Positions 1 to 17,511 of a DNA stretch of 64,000 nt are shown piece by piece. This stretch comes from Pseudoalteromonas piscicida (GTDB lineage Bacteria > Pseudomonadota > Gammaproteobacteria > Enterobacterales > Alteromonadaceae), in the NCBI RefSeq assembly GCF_000238315.3, contig NZ_CP011924.1, forward strand, positions 1,342,501 to 1,406,500, in the 5' to 3' direction. Made by a program: the position numbers and the translations under genes. The notes under the pieces were generated by a model. The model was not told the DNA's origin. It did no database searches and was given only the letters and a program-made list of their open reading frames with translations. Position 1 is the stretch's first letter. Each line of letters opens with the position of its first letter.

Positions 1-32
1 TTGCTTAATAGCATTTTTTAGAATTTAGTTAG

Positions 33-995
<963 letters not shown>

Positions 996-1004
996 TAGAT
1001 AAAT

Positions 1005-1030
1005 GGGTCGGTCTAGACTGACCCTCTTTC
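1005..1030 (+). terminator. Weak hairpin after trxB
   Basis: A 9-bp stem with one G-T mismatch (GGGTCGGTC with GACTGACCC, two-base loop) starts 10 bases after the trxB stop. It is followed by a pyrimidine-rich rather than pure T tract, so it may be a leaky terminator. Confidence 0.35.
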
Positions 1031-1084
1031 CTCCTTGCTTTAATTTGCTATATTGAAATAAATAACAATCTTGTAGTTTGTTCA

Positions 1085-1801
1085 ATGATCCAACAACTGT
1101 TCCATCTCGCCCGCGATGACTTTCGTTTTCCACCAAATCACTATGCCTTGTCTGAACCAGATGGACTGCTTGCTATTGGTGGTTGTTTACAAGTAAAACG
1201 ACTGAAGAACGCGTATGCCAATGGGATCTTTCCTTGGTTTAATGAAGGTGAGCCAATTATGTGGTGGAGCCCAAGCGAGCGCGGCATTTTGGAGCTTCAA
1301 GATTTTCACTGTGGTAAAACACTAAGAAAAGCCCAACGTAAACTCAGTCCAACCGTCACTATCAATACCGCCTTTTCACAAGTGATTGAAGCTTGTAGAA
1401 ATCAACGAATGGCCGCTGAAGGAACTTGGATCACAAATGGGATGTTGGCTGCGTATCAGCAAGCGCACATTCAGGGATTAGCACATAGTGTGGAGATATG
1501 GGATCGAGGCAAACTCGTTGGCGGGCTCTATGGCATCATGCAGTCTGGTGTATTTTGTGGTGAATCTATGTTTCACACCTTACCTAATACGTCCAAAATG
1601 GCGATGTGGGCTCTGGTAAATTGGCTCAAAGCCCATCAGGCACATTTTATTGATTGCCAACTCGAAAATCCTTATTTAACAAGTTTGGGATTAAAAGTTG
1701 TACCAAGGAGCGAGTTTTTGACTAAACTTAAATTGGCGGATCGATTTGAGATCCCATCATCAATGTGGCAGCCTCAGGAGTTGAAAGCTATCTATGAATG
1801 A
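1085..1801 (+). CDS. aat: Leucyl/phenylalanyl-tRNA--protein transferase
   Basis: Transfers Leu or Phe from aminoacyl-tRNA to N-terminal Arg or Lys of proteins, creating a primary N-degron. The 238-residue product carries the family motifs LLAIGG near residue 29, GIFPWF near 47, the WWSP segment just after it, and FIDCQLENPYLTSLG near residue 194. The stop overlaps the start of bpt by 8 bases, so the two transferases are translationally coupled. The ClpS adaptor and ClpA unfoldase that read and execute this degron are encoded 5 kb away on the opposite strand. Confidence 0.96.
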   Translation: MIQQLFHLARDDFRFPPNHYALSEPDGLLAIGGCLQVKRLKNAYANGIFPWFNEGEPIMWWSPSERGILELQDFHCGKTLRKAQRKLSPTVTINTAFSQVIEACRNQRMAAEGTWITNGMLAAYQQAHIQGLAHSVEIWDRGKLVGGLYGIMQSGVFCGESMFHTLPNTSKMAMWALVNWLKAHQAHFIDCQLENPYLTSLGLKVVPRSEFLTKLKLADRFEIPSSMWQPQELKAIYE

Positions 1802-2525
1802 ACACTTTCCTTCTAAAATCGGACTGAGCCAACAATTTAGTTGTAGTTATTTACCTGAGCAGAAGGAACAGTTACTGGTTATTCTAGACCCAAATTGTTA
1901 CAGCCCAGATAGATTTGAACAATTGTTAGCATTAGGGTTTCGCCGCAGTGGAGACCAGATTTATCGTCCACACTGTCCCGCATGCTCAGCTTGTCAATCA
2001 GTAAGAGTGTTAACTCAAGAATTTAAACCGAGTAAATCTCAAAAACGCAAACGCAATAAATTAAAGCAAGATTATCAGCTAATTATTAGCCACCAGGAGC
2101 GTCCTGAATACTATCCGCTATACGAAAAATATATCAGTCTACGCCACAGCGATGGCTCTATGTACCCACCTAACCGTCTCCAGTACGAAAGCTTCTTATT
2201 TTGTCGTTGGATGAACATTATCTTTATCGAGCTATGGCACAAAGATAAGTTAATTGCAGTAGCCGTCACTGATTCAATGCCTTATTCATTGTCTGCTATT
2301 TATACCTTTTTCGATCCTGAGTATGAATCACTAAGTATCGGCACTATCATGATCATGGCTCAGCTCGAACAGGCAGCGAAACAGAATAAACCGTACTTGT
2401 ACTTGGGTTATCAAATCGACGACTGCAAGAAAATGCGTTATAAAACCCAATTTGTTCCAGCACAAAAGCTAGTTAAAGATATTTGGCAAGATATTGATCC
2501 GGATGCCTCACAACCTTGTGCTTAG
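1794..2525 (+). CDS. bpt: Aspartate/glutamate leucyltransferase (Bpt/Ate type)
   Basis: Member of the arginyltransferase (ATE) fold; bacterial Bpt enzymes add Leu to N-terminal Asp or Glu. The 243-residue product has the N-terminal cysteine cluster C61-P-A-C64-S-A-C67 and the C-terminal acyltransferase domain with YTFFDP and YLGYQI motifs. It overlaps aat by 8 bases, forming a two-gene N-degron operon. Whether it uses Leu-tRNA or Arg-tRNA is assigned from the bacterial branch, not from a residue I can prove. Confidence 0.94.
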   Translation: MNEHFPSKIGLSQQFSCSYLPEQKEQLLVILDPNCYSPDRFEQLLALGFRRSGDQIYRPHCPACSACQSVRVLTQEFKPSKSQKRKRNKLKQDYQLIISHQERPEYYPLYEKYISLRHSDGSMYPPNRLQYESFLFCRWMNIIFIELWHKDKLIAVAVTDSMPYSLSAIYTFFDPEYESLSIGTIMIMAQLEQAAKQNKPYLYLGYQIDDCKKMRYKTQFVPAQKLVKDIWQDIDPDASQPCA

Positions 2526-2806
2526 TACCTCTTTCCTGCATACGTTTGCTCAAATGCAGGAATACACCTCCTTTTACACCACAATTATCCAATAGCATGG
2601 ACAAAAAACATGCGTTACTAGCAGATTTTCCTATGCTAGAATATCACCCTTGCCTATCAACAAGGCTCCAGATTTTGAAATGCGTTAGGAATAGAAGCAA
2701 AAAACTTTGGTAAAACTGGCTGAATAAATGACCAAATTAACAAAAAATCAGCTTGTAACTTTACTTATTCCCCGCTTTTGGGCAAAATCTGCATCGTTTA
2801 ATTTAA

Positions 2807-5260
<2,454 letters not shown>

Positions 5261-5277
5261 TAAATACCTCAAAGGTT

Positions 5278-7548
5278 TTATGCTGACACCGCTTCCGTTT
5301 GGTAATCAAAGGACAACTTGTTGTCTTTCACCGTAACTTTCACTGTCCCACCATCAGACAAATGACCAAACAAGATTTCATTGGCAAGTGGCTTTTTCAG
5401 GTTGTCCTGAATAACCCTCGCCATTGGACGAGCCCCCATTGCCTTGTCGTAACCCAGATCTGACAGCCAATCTCGTGCTTGCGCCGTAAGTTCCAGATTA
5501 ACCGATTTCTTATCAAGCTGCGCTTGCAATTCAACAATGAATTTATCAACAACTTGCAAGATAACTTCTTTCTCTAGGTGGTTGAACCAAATGATGTTAT
5601 CCAAGCGGTTTCTAAACTCTGGTGTGAACACCTTATTGATTTCTACCATGGCATCATGAGAGTAGTCTTGCTGCTGGAATCCAATCGATTGACGAACAGT
5701 CTCTTGTACACCCGCATTTGTTGTCATCACCAACACAATGTTTCTAAAGTCTGCCTTACGACCATTGTTGTCTGTTAGCGTACCATGATCCATAACCTGC
5801 AATAGAATGTTGTAGATGTCTGGGTGCGCTTTCTCTATTTCATCGAGCAACACCACTGCATGAGGATGCTTGATTGCAGCCTCGGTCAACAGACCCCCCT
5901 GCTCAAAGCCAACATACCCAGGAGGCGCACCTATTAGGCGGCTAACGGCATGGCGCTCAGAGTACTCAGACATGTCGAAGCGAATAAATTCTATGCCCAT
6001 ACACTTAGCAAGTTGCTTGGTTACTTCGGTTTTACCGACCCCTGTAGGACCAGCAAACAAGAATGAACCTACAGGCTTGTCTTCATTAGCAAGACCGGAG
6101 CGTGATAAGCGAATTGCTGATGTTAACGCGTCAATCGACTCATCTTGGCCAAACACCAGCATCTTCAAGTTACGATCAAGATTCTTGAGCGTTTCTTTAT
6201 CACTAGATGACACGCTTTGCTGTGGAATACGCGCCATTTTAGACACAATCGCTTCAATGTCCGACACATTAATCGTTTTCTTACGTCTTGAAGTTGGTTG
6301 TAGCCTTTGACTGGCGCCCGCTTCGTCAATGACATCAATTGCTTTGTCAGGCAAGTGACGCTCATTGATATATTTAGCACTGAGTTCAGCAGCCGCTTTT
6401 AACGCTTTTTGCGTGTAACGAATACCATGGTGCTCTTCATAACGCTCTTTCAATCCATGTAAGATCTTAGTGGTATCTTCAACACTTGGTTCAACCACAT
6501 CAATTTTCTGGAAGCGGCGCACTAACGCTCTGTCTTTCTCAAAAATATTTTTGAATTCAGAGTATGTTGTTGAGCCCATACAGCGAAGTTGTCCACTCGA
6601 TAACAGTGGCTTAATTAGATTAGACGCATCCATTACACCACCTGAAGCAGCGCCAGCGCCGATAATGGTATGGATTTCGTCAATAAATAATATCGCATGA
6701 GGTTTCGATTGAAGTTCTTTTAGTAGCGCTTTAAAGCGCTTCTCAAAGTCACCGCGATATTTTGTACCCGCAAGTAATGCCCCCATATCCAGTGAGTAAA
6801 CCACTGCATCGGCAATTACATCAGGTACCTGGTTATTGACTATTCGATACGCTAAACCTTCAGCAATCGCAGTTTTACCAACCCCCGCTTCACCAACGAG
6901 TAATGGGTTATTTTTCTTACGACGGCACAGTACCTGAACCGTACGCTCAACTTCCTCATCACGACCAACCAGCGGATCAATGCGGCCAGATTCCGCTTGA
7001 ATATTTAGATTAGAAGTGAAATTTTCCAGCTTGGTTTTCTCTTCCTGTTGCATTTCACCGCTATCGTCTTGCATTTCTTCATGATCTTCTTGCTCGTGAT
7101 CATCTTCAATCTTAGAGATACCATGACTAATGAAATTAACGATATCCAAGCGGCTCACGTCAGCCTTTTTCAGTAAATAAACAGCCTGGCTTTCTTGCTC
7201 AGAAAAAATAGCAACAAGTACATTTACTCCAGTCACTTCTGAGCGACCAGAAGATTGAACATGGAATACAGCGCGTTGTAGCACACGTTGAAAACCAAGT
7301 GTTGGTTGTGTTTCTCTGTCTTCCTCTAAATCTGGAATAACAGGCGTAGTTTCATCAATAAACTCTGATAACTCGCGCTTCAAGGTATCCATATCGACAC
7401 CACAGGCATCTAGCGCCTCACTAGCAGAAGGGTTATCGATCAATGCAAGTAATAAATGCTCAACCGTCATAAATTCGTGACGGCGAGAACGAGCCTCGCG
7501 AAACGCGGCATTAAGAGTAAGTTCTAAGTCTTTGTTTAGCATTGGCAA
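5278..7548 (-). CDS. clpA: ATP-dependent Clp protease ATP-binding subunit ClpA
   Basis: AAA+ unfoldase that feeds substrates to ClpP. The 756-residue product has the double-Clp N domain (about 1-145) that binds ClpS, an acidic linker near residues 140-170, a first AAA+ module with Walker A GEAGVGKT near residue 217, and a second with GPTGVGKT near 498, followed by the C-terminal D2-small domain. It lies 22 bases downstream of clpS on the same strand and is certainly cotranscribed. Its 3' end faces the tandem array. Length and motifs are normal. Confidence 0.98.
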   Translation of the reverse strand: MPMLNKDLELTLNAAFREARSRRHEFMTVEHLLLALIDNPSASEALDACGVDMDTLKRELSEFIDETTPVIPDLEEDRETQPTLGFQRVLQRAVFHVQSSGRSEVTGVNVLVAIFSEQESQAVYLLKKADVSRLDIVNFISHGISKIEDDHEQEDHEEMQDDSGEMQQEEKTKLENFTSNLNIQAESGRIDPLVGRDEEVERTVQVLCRRKKNNPLLVGEAGVGKTAIAEGLAYRIVNNQVPDVIADAVVYSLDMGALLAGTKYRGDFEKRFKALLKELQSKPHAILFIDEIHTIIGAGAASGGVMDASNLIKPLLSSGQLRCMGSTTYSEFKNIFEKDRALVRRFQKIDVVEPSVEDTTKILHGLKERYEEHHGIRYTQKALKAAAELSAKYINERHLPDKAIDVIDEAGASQRLQPTSRRKKTINVSDIEAIVSKMARIPQQSVSSSDKETLKNLDRNLKMLVFGQDESIDALTSAIRLSRSGLANEDKPVGSFLFAGPTGVGKTEVTKQLAKCMGIEFIRFDMSEYSERHAVSRLIGAPPGYVGFEQGGLLTEAAIKHPHAVVLLDEIEKAHPDIYNILLQVMDHGTLTDNNGRKADFRNIVLVMTTNAGVQETVRQSIGFQQQDYSHDAMVEINKVFTPEFRNRLDNIIWFNHLEKEVILQVVDKFIVELQAQLDKKSVNLELTAQARDWLSDLGYDKAMGARPMARVIQDNLKKPLANEILFGHLSDGGTVKVTVKDNKLSFDYQTEAVSA

Positions 7549-7570
7549 CCCCCAACAAGAAATTTATAGG

Positions 7571-7888
7571 TCATTCCTGCTCACAACTACAGAGCAGCGG
7601 GTGCTCGTTGTCACGAGCATATCGGTTTACCTGCTCAGCCTTAGTATGGGCTATGTCAGCAGGGTATACTCCACATACCGCTTTTCCCTTGTGATGCACT
7701 TCAAGCATCACCTCAGTTGCTCTCTCGCTATCCATATTGAAGAATGTCGTCAATACCTCGACAACAAAATCCATGGGCGTGTAATCATCATTATTCAAAA
7801 TCACTTTATATTTTCGCGGCGGTTGAAGCTGCTGCTTCTGTTCCTCGCGAACGGCGTCCAATACACCAGAATCTTTTGTCCCACTCAT
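7571..7888 (-). CDS. clpS: ATP-dependent Clp protease adaptor ClpS
   Basis: N-recognin adaptor that delivers proteins with N-terminal Leu, Phe, Tyr or Trp to ClpA. The 105-residue product has a flexible N-terminal tail, the core [17 protein letters not shown] segment (about residues 26-43), whose Asn-Asp-Asp contributes to the degron pocket, and the [12 protein letters not shown] segment. It is first in a clpS-clpA operon and diverges from cspD across 199 bases. With aat and bpt in the same 8 kb, the N-degron pathway is complete here apart from ClpP. Confidence 0.97.
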   Translation of the reverse strand: MSGTKDSGVLDAVREEQKQQLQPPRKYKVILNNDDYTPMDFVVEVLTTFFNMDSERATEVMLEVHHKGKAVCGVYPADIAHTKAEQVNRYARDNEHPLLCSCEQE

Positions 7889-8087
7889 AATAAATATAGT
7901 CTTGTCTTATATACTCAAGCAAATAGATTTGAGAAATAAATAAAATGTTAAAAAAAAGAGCAAAAAACTTGACTGCTTGCTCATATAAACTACAGTCTTA
8001 CATGACTGTCTAATCTATGGGCAGTTTAGCAAAATTAAAAGAGTAGATTAACTTTAATTTAGTCAACTTATAGAAGGATGTAGAAGT

Positions 8088-8306
8088 ATGGCTTGCGGAA
8101 AAGTCAAATGGTTCAATAACGCCAAAGGGTTTGGTTTCATCGTAGAAGACGGCAGTGACGAAGATATCTTTGCTCATTACTCAACGATTGTAATGGATGG
8201 ATACAAGACGCTTAAAGCTGGTCAGGATGTATCATTCGAGCTACAACAAGGGCCCAAGGGTCTACACGCAACTAACATTGCTCCAATTACGGAAGATGTT
8301 GTTTAA
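8088..8306 (+). CDS. cspD: Cold-shock-like protein CspD
   Basis: Small single-stranded nucleic-acid-binding protein; CspD of E. coli inhibits replication in stationary phase. The 72-residue cold shock domain has RNP1 (KGFGFI near residue 13) and a variant RNP2 (DIFAHYS instead of the commoner VFVHFS). An AAGGAT ribosome-binding site precedes the ATG, and the leader before it is long and AT-rich. Adjacency to clpS, divergently oriented, is the conserved arrangement that supports CspD over other Csp paralogues. Confidence 0.92.
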   Translation: MACGKVKWFNNAKGFGFIVEDGSDEDIFAHYSTIVMDGYKTLKAGQDVSFELQQGPKGLHATNIAPITEDVV

Positions 8307-11016
<2,710 letters not shown>

Positions 11017-11035
11017 TCTTCGGATAACAGTCAAA

Positions 11036-11058
11036 AGGCGGCCCAAGGGTCGCTTTTT
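11036..11058 (+). terminator. icd terminator
   Basis: A GC-rich 7-bp stem (GCGGCCC with GGGTCGC, one G-T pair) with an AAG-type loop and a run of T lies about 20 bases after the icd stop. Confidence 0.75.
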
Positions 11059-11127
11059 TGCTTTCAGGCGACACTCGTGAGCAATTGCGCTAAAATACCG
11101 TTTTTCGTGAACCTTAGGAATGTGGCA

Positions 11128-11796
11128 ATGAGCACAAGTAGTAGAGCCAACACAAATAACAAAAGAAAATCACATGCTAATAAGCCCGCATTCTCTAGAT
11201 ACAACACAACACGGAAAAAGCCAATAACTAACCGGCAATCAAAACCCGCCCTACCGCCAGAGCAAGTAAAAGTCGTTCTATTCAATAAGCCTTTTGATGT
11301 TTTGTGTCAGTTTACTGATGATCAAAATCGTCAAACATTGGCTGATTTTATTGATATCAAAGATGTGTATGCAGCAGGTCGCTTGGATAGAGATAGTGAG
11401 GGGCTATTGCTACTTACCAACTGCGGTAAATTACAAAACACCCTGACTTCTCCTAAAAAATCGACATATAAAACCTACTGGGTTCAGGTCGAAGGAGAGC
11501 CAAGTAGCGAAAGCCTAAATGCGCTTAGAAACGGTGTAGCACTAAAAGATGGTCCAACTCTACCTGCCAAAGTAGAAGTAATAACTGAGCCTAATGTTTG
11601 GCCACGTAACCCGCCGATTAGAGAACGAAAAAATATCCCGACAACCTGGCTTGCTATTTCCATCAAAGAAGGACGTAATAGACAAGTTCGTCGCATGACG
11701 GCGCATATTGGTCATCCCACGCTTAGACTGATTCGCGCACAAATAGGCAAATATAGTCTGGGCGATCTTAAAAACGGTGAATATCGAGTGCTTTAG
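11128..11796 (+). CDS. rluE: 23S rRNA pseudouridine(2457) synthase RluE
   Basis: Isomerises a uridine of 23S rRNA to pseudouridine; the RsuA/RluB/E/F family fits best. The ATG at 11128 has a TTAGGA site nine bases upstream and gives 222 residues; an in-frame GTG at 11077 lacks a good site. A basic low-complexity N-terminal tail (about 50 residues) precedes the catalytic domain. The [16 protein letters not shown] motif holds the catalytic Asp, and [15 protein letters not shown] C-terminal residues are present. It is transcribed alone between icd and mnmA. Confidence 0.9.
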   Translation: MSTSSRANTNNKRKSHANKPAFSRYNTTRKKPITNRQSKPALPPEQVKVVLFNKPFDVLCQFTDDQNRQTLADFIDIKDVYAAGRLDRDSEGLLLLTNCGKLQNTLTSPKKSTYKTYWVQVEGEPSSESLNALRNGVALKDGPTLPAKVEVITEPNVWPRNPPIRERKNIPTTWLAISIKEGRNRQVRRMTAHIGHPTLRLIRAQIGKYSLGDLKNGEYRVL

Positions 11797-11910
11797 CATT
11801 TCCTACTAGGACTTTTCTCCTGCGCTTGAACACCTCACGGACGTGCAATTTAAAGAGATTTGAGTATAATAAGCGCTTTCTATCTGAGCATTAAGATTAA
11901 TAGCGAAATT

Positions 11911-13011
11911 ATGAGCGATAATAGTCACATTAAAGTCATTGTCGGAATGTCCGGCGGTGTAGATTCTTCTGTATCTGCCTACCTTTTAAAACAACAAGGC
12001 TACCAAGTAGAAGGCCTGTTTATGAAGAACTGGGAAGAAGATGACAATGATGAGTATTGTGCAGCAGCTGAAGATCTAAAAGATGCTCAGGCAGTGTGTG
12101 ATAAGTTAGGTATTGAGCTACACACCGTAAACTTTGCTGCTGAATACTGGGACAATGTGTTTGAGCACTTCCTTGAAGAATACAAGGCTGGTCGTACACC
12201 AAACCCAGACATCATGTGCAACAAAGAAATCAAATTTAAAGCCTTTTTACAGTTTGCAGCAGAAGCATTGGGTGCGGACTATATCGCAACGGGCCACTAT
12301 GTTCGTCGCGCAGAGCGTGACGGTAAATTCGTTATGCTTCGTGGAGATGACGAGAACAAAGATCAAAGCTACTTCCTTTACACATTAAGCCATGAACATA
12401 TTGCGCAAACACTCTTCCCTGTTGGTGAAATTGAAAAGCCAGAAGTGCGTAAAATTGCAGAAGATCAAGGCCTAATCACGCACGATAAAAAAGATTCAAC
12501 CGGGATCTGCTTTATCGGTGAGCGCAAATTTAAAGACTTCCTTGCCAAATTTTTACCCGCGCAGCCTGGTGTGATTGAAGATTGTGAAGGTAATCATGTT
12601 GGTGAACATGAAGGCCTGATGTACCACACGCTAGGTCAACGTAAGGGTCTATTAATTGGTGGTTCTAAAGAAGGCAACGGCGAACCTTGGTATGTGGTAG
12701 ATAAAGATATCGAACGTAATGTACTGGTTGTTGGTCAAGGTAAAAACCACCCTCGCCTGTTCAGCAACGGTTTAAACGCAAATCAGCTACATTGGGTTGA
12801 CCGCGTAGGTCCACAAGGTACAACTCGCTGCACGGTAAAAACACGTTATCGCCAAACCGACATCCCTTGTACGTTATTAGTTGGCCAAGATGGCATGGCA
12901 CGTGTGTTATTCGATGAGCCACAAAAAGCCGTAACTCCCGGACAATCTGCGGTATTCTACGCAAATGACGTGTGCCTTGGCGGCGGTATTATTGAGTCGG
13001 TGATTAAATAA
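11911..13011 (+). CDS. mnmA: tRNA-specific 2-thiouridylase MnmA
   Basis: Makes 2-thiouridine at the wobble position of Lys, Glu and Gln tRNAs. The 366-residue product has the ATP-pyrophosphatase PP-loop SGGVDSS (about residues 14-20) and both catalytic cysteines, Cys103 in the MCNKEIKF motif and Cys200 in [10 protein letters not shown]. The ATG at 11911 is preferred over an in-frame TTG at 11860, which sits beside a consensus TATAAT (11865-11870) that is probably the promoter -10. The stop overlaps the hflD start by one base, so hflD is translationally coupled. Confidence 0.96.
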   Translation: MSDNSHIKVIVGMSGGVDSSVSAYLLKQQGYQVEGLFMKNWEEDDNDEYCAAAEDLKDAQAVCDKLGIELHTVNFAAEYWDNVFEHFLEEYKAGRTPNPDIMCNKEIKFKAFLQFAAEALGADYIATGHYVRRAERDGKFVMLRGDDENKDQSYFLYTLSHEHIAQTLFPVGEIEKPEVRKIAEDQGLITHDKKDSTGICFIGERKFKDFLAKFLPAQPGVIEDCEGNHVGEHEGLMYHTLGQRKGLLIGGSKEGNGEPWYVVDKDIERNVLVVGQGKNHPRLFSNGLNANQLHWVDRVGPQGTTRCTVKTRYRQTDIPCTLLVGQDGMARVLFDEPQKAVTPGQSAVFYANDVCLGGGIIESVIK

Positions 13012-13613
13012 TGCAAAACCAATACGTAATGCCTCTGGCGGCAATGTGTCAGATCAGTAAACTGGTACAAAAATGTGCGCGTTACGGCACCTTCAATGAA
13101 AACGAAGTTGAGGGCTTTTTAAAAAGCATTATTAATACTTCTCCTGAACGCCCTGAGGACGTTTACCCAGACAAATTTGCCATCAAAACAGGCTGTCGAA
13201 CGCTAATCGAGCAGCTTTCGGCTGGCGGCGAAAAAGACGTTGAAATGGTTAAGTATGTTGGCGCTATGATGCAATTAGAGCGAGTGCTAAGTAACGATAG
13301 CAAATCTCTTGATTTATTAGCACAAAAAATTCAGCAAGTTGAGCGCCAGTTATTACACTTTGATATCTGTGAAAGCCAAGTTGTTGCAGCACTTGCCGAC
13401 ATTTACGGTCAAGTAATAAGCCCTCTTGGCCCTAAGATCCAAGTATTCGGTAAGCCTGAGTTATTAAAACAAACAGCAACACAACAAAAAATTCGGGCGC
13501 TATTACTTGCGGGGATCCGTAGTGCAGTACTGTGGCGCCAGCTCGGTGGTAAACGTCGTCATTTCTTTTTTGCGAAAAAGAAAATCATTACTGCTGCAAA
13601 GAGTTATATATAA
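13011..13613 (+). CDS. hflD: High frequency lysogenization protein HflD homologue
   Basis: HflD is a peripheral, mostly helical protein found between mnmA and purB in gammaproteobacteria; in E. coli it affects phage lambda CII. The 200-residue product is entirely alpha-helical in appearance, with the family segment LAAMCQISKLVQKCA near residue 9 and VIGPLG-like ISPLGPKIQV near residue 136. It overlaps mnmA by one base. The function outside lambda biology is poorly known, so the name is by homology and gene order. Confidence 0.93.
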   Translation: MQNQYVMPLAAMCQISKLVQKCARYGTFNENEVEGFLKSIINTSPERPEDVYPDKFAIKTGCRTLIEQLSAGGEKDVEMVKYVGAMMQLERVLSNDSKSLDLLAQKIQQVERQLLHFDICESQVVAALADIYGQVISPLGPKIQVFGKPELLKQTATQQKIRALLLAGIRSAVLWRQLGGKRRHFFFAKKKIITAAKSYI

Positions 13614-13790
13614 TATCAATTTGTCTTAATACTTGCTCAATTTGAAGGAGCAGATCTGACGCTAACAGCGTTAAAAATTTCTTATTTAGAACAACTAAAT
13701 AGCAAAATTTTTGCCTTGTTATCGACTAGATTTTCTCGCCTCAAAATAGACCATTTAATTAATCAAGTTGGTATAAAATTCGTAGTGGTT
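13614..13790. repeat. Palindromic intergenic repeat (MITE-like) between hflD and purB
   Basis: The region folds almost end to end. A central stem pairs AAAAATTT-TATTTAG with CTAAATA-AAAATTTTT around AACAA (about 13673-13713). A CGCTAACAGCG hairpin precedes it, and the outer ends (AATATCAATTTG near 13612, CAAGTTGGTATA near 13765) are imperfect inverted repeats. This resembles the dispersed palindromic repeats common between genes in Alteromonadales. I could not confirm other genomic copies. Confidence 0.5.
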
Positions 13791-13828
13791 CTTAAACCAC
13801 TATCTAAGTATCGTTCAAAAACAAATAG

Positions 13829-15211
<1,383 letters not shown>

Positions 15212-15251
15212 GTATAAAGCGACACTAGTTTTTTACTACTTGGTATAGAAT

Positions 15252-15281
15252 AAGCGAAAGAGTCCACTCTTTCGCTTTTTT
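15252..15281 (+). terminator. purB terminator
   Basis: A 12-bp perfect stem (AAGCGAAAGAGT with ACTCTTTCGCTT, two-base loop) is followed by a T run, 40 bases after the purB stop. Confidence 0.88.
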
Positions 15282-15298
15282 ATTACTGGAATTTCCCA

Positions 15299-16486
15299 AT
15301 GTATCAACTGCAAATTAATGACCTTACCTTCGAACAATTTCTTGCCCAGTATTGGCAGAAGAAGCCACTACTCATCAAGCAAGGATTCCAAGATTTTGAA
15401 GACCCAATTGAGCCTGAAGAACTTGCCGGCCTTGCAACTGAAGACTGCATAGAGTCTCGAATTGTTACTAATCACAATGATAACTGGGAAGCCCATCACG
15501 GCCCTTTTGAACAATTTGATTTACTCACTGATAGCAACAGTACTCTATTGGTCCAAGCTGTTGATCACTGGCACCCACAAGCCGCAGAGCTAATAGAAGC
15601 ATTTCGATTTATACCAAATTGGCGCATAGACGACTTGATGATTAGCTTTTCGACGCCTGGTGGTGGCGTTGGTCCGCACTTAGACCAATATGATGTTTTT
15701 ATAATTCAAGGACAAGGTAAACGTCACTGGCGAGTTGGCGAACGGGACAACAGCCTAAAGCAATTTGCGCGCAACAAGAGTCTATTACAAGTAGGGCAAT
15801 TCGACGCAGTCATTGATGCAGTCCTTGAACCGGGTGATATCTTATATATTCCACCAGCTTGTCCTCACGAAGGTTACGCAGTTGAGGATGCTTTAAACTA
15901 CTCAGTTGGCTTTAGAGCACCTGATCAAAAAGACTTGCTTTCAAGCTTTGCTGATCACGTAATTGATATGGAAGCTGGCAAACGCCGTTTTAGCGATCCA
16001 GAATTGCAACTCAGAGCGTCTATTGGCGAAGTTACCTGCAGCGACCAACAACAGATAAAGTCTCTGCTCAATGCTTTACTTGAAGATAAGGCACTATACA
16101 GTCAATGGCTTGGAAAAACACTCAGCGAACCAAAACATGAGATGGACCTCGCGCCATTAGACCCCATAATTGATCCTCAGGAGCTTCTCGAGATCGCCAA
16201 AGATAACCCGTTGGTTTATCGCGCTGGAGGAGTACGTGCTATTTACCAAATCTGTGACGATCATATTTTGTTCAGTGTTAATGGTGAAAACTATGAATTA
16301 GACCATCATTGTTTAGATGCCGTAAAACAGCTAAGCGATCATGTTGTGTTTGAGTTTAATGCAATAATTCCTGCATTAAATAGTTTGGAATTTAAACAAA
16401 CGTTAACTAAACTGATTAATGATGGGACCTACTTCGTTGAAGACAGTGATCCAGCCGATACTGACTTCGATGAGGGCTGGGAGTAG
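15299..16486 (+). CDS. roxA: Ribosomal protein uL16 3-hydroxylase RoxA (JmjC/cupin)
   Basis: Iron- and 2-oxoglutarate-dependent oxygenase that hydroxylates an arginine of ribosomal protein L16 (E. coli YcfD). The 395-residue product has the N-terminal FLAQYWQKKPLLIKQ segment, the metal-binding HLDQYDVF (His and Asp, about residue 126), and the third histidine within the ILYIPPACPHEGYAVED segment near residue 190, then a C-terminal winged-helix region with an acidic tail. It follows purB after a terminator, so it is probably a separate unit. Confidence 0.93.
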   Translation: MYQLQINDLTFEQFLAQYWQKKPLLIKQGFQDFEDPIEPEELAGLATEDCIESRIVTNHNDNWEAHHGPFEQFDLLTDSNSTLLVQAVDHWHPQAAELIEAFRFIPNWRIDDLMISFSTPGGGVGPHLDQYDVFIIQGQGKRHWRVGERDNSLKQFARNKSLLQVGQFDAVIDAVLEPGDILYIPPACPHEGYAVEDALNYSVGFRAPDQKDLLSSFADHVIDMEAGKRRFSDPELQLRASIGEVTCSDQQQIKSLLNALLEDKALYSQWLGKTLSEPKHEMDLAPLDPIIDPQELLEIAKDNPLVYRAGGVRAIYQICDDHILFSVNGENYELDHHCLDAVKQLSDHVVFEFNAIIPALNSLEFKQTLTKLINDGTYFVEDSDPADTDFDEGWE

Positions 16487-16619
16487 AGCCTGTTAGAACA
16501 AGATAGCCGCGTTCACAAAAACAACAATATGCCGCGAAACCCTTGATCTTCGAGGTTTTCGCAAGCTCTAGCTTGTCGCTAAACAGGGAATGCAGGTGCA
16601 ATCTGTAGATGGGGGCAGT

Positions 16620-17078
16620 ATGAGTTATAGGATCAGTAGAGTAACTTGGCAAACCAAAAAATTGGAGCTCAAAGCGATACGCGAGCGCGTGTTTGTGTAT
16701 GAACTTCACATTCCTAAAGAAGTTGAGTTTGATCAGCAGGATATCACTGCTGAGCACTTAATCATTATTGACGAACTCGATGGGCCAGTTGGCACAGGGC
16801 GACTGTGCGAAGATGGGTTATTAAGCCGCATTGCCATATTCAAATCTCATCGAAATCGAGATGCCTACGCGTCGTTGATTGGGGGGCTTGTTGACTTGGC
16901 AAAAGATAAAGGCTTTGAAGATGTTTTTATCCAATGCATTTTGGATGAAGTGCCCGAATTTTTACAATCGGGGTTTTCCACGCATGGGCACGTATTTATG
17001 GAAGCTGGCATTCCAAGACAGCGCTTGAAATGCCCTATCCAATCACTCAAGATGGAACCATTTACGATGCTTCATTAG
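16620..17078 (+). CDS. GNAT-family N-acetyltransferase-like protein
   Basis: A 152-residue protein of the acyl-CoA N-acyltransferase fold. Visible features are the ERVFVYELHIPKEVEFDQQD start of the domain, a central beta strand with VGTGRLCEDGLLSRIAIFKSHR, and a final segment with IPRQRLKC. The substrate is unknown. The ATG at 16620 has a GGGGG site four bases upstream; an in-frame ATG at 16590 is possible but less favoured. Its 3' end overlaps the convergent DUF4826-type gene by 17 bases, so no terminator separates them. Confidence 0.75.
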   Translation: MSYRISRVTWQTKKLELKAIRERVFVYELHIPKEVEFDQQDITAEHLIIIDELDGPVGTGRLCEDGLLSRIAIFKSHRNRDAYASLIGGLVDLAKDKGFEDVFIQCILDEVPEFLQSGFSTHGHVFMEAGIPRQRLKCPIQSLKMEPFTMLH

Positions 17079-17511
17079 CCCAAAGTTCATCTTTAGCGAA
17101 AAGGTCATATAGACCGTGAGCTCGGTTTACTAGTAGATTAGCAAACTGGGCTTGTGTTTTTTCTACTGGCTTTGCAGACATAATTTCTTCCGCTTTCATC
17201 TGCCAATGGAATGAAAAATAGCGCAATGCTTCACGTGCTGTAGCAGCTGCTGATCCCTCAATATGATCCGTCGGTAGATTACCTGTGATCACCCAATACT
17301 TTTTGCCGTTTTGACCTTTGATTTTCCAAAGCGCAACCAATGGCTCAATATAACGACATTCTTTTTCAATAATACTCTGCGGTAACACCCCTTTATCCGC
17401 GAGATGTTTTTGTGCAGCTTGCACACAGCTACGCTGCCATTGTATTGATCGTTGCTGTTGTTGTTCTGGTGTTAACGTCTCTTGCTGCGGTTGGTTTTGT
17501 TCTTCACTCAT
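17062..17511 (-). CDS. DUF4826-type protein
   Basis: A 149-residue soluble protein with a Gln-rich N-terminal tail (about 20 residues), the conserved-looking YIEPLVALWKIKG and YWVITGNLPTDHI segments, and an AREALRYFSFHWQ helix. It resembles the DUF4826 family of Alteromonadales and Vibrionales, whose function is unknown. It is convergent with the GNAT gene, overlapping its end by 17 bases. No transmembrane segment or signal peptide is visible. Confidence 0.7.
   Translation of the reverse strand: MSEEQNQPQQETLTPEQQQQRSIQWQRSCVQAAQKHLADKGVLPQSIIEKECRYIEPLVALWKIKGQNGKKYWVITGNLPTDHIEGSAAATAREALRYFSFHWQMKAEEIMSAKPVEKTQAQFANLLVNRAHGLYDLFAKDELWANEAS

Noticed and set aside
5870..6310. Plus-strand frame of about 146 codons opposite clpA
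   Set aside because: Antisense to a strongly conserved AAA+ domain, low-complexity composition, no start signal.
7532..7939. Plus-strand frame of 135 codons opposite clpS
   Set aside because: It is fully antisense to clpS and its leader, with no homology-like motif; clpS is clear on the minus strand.
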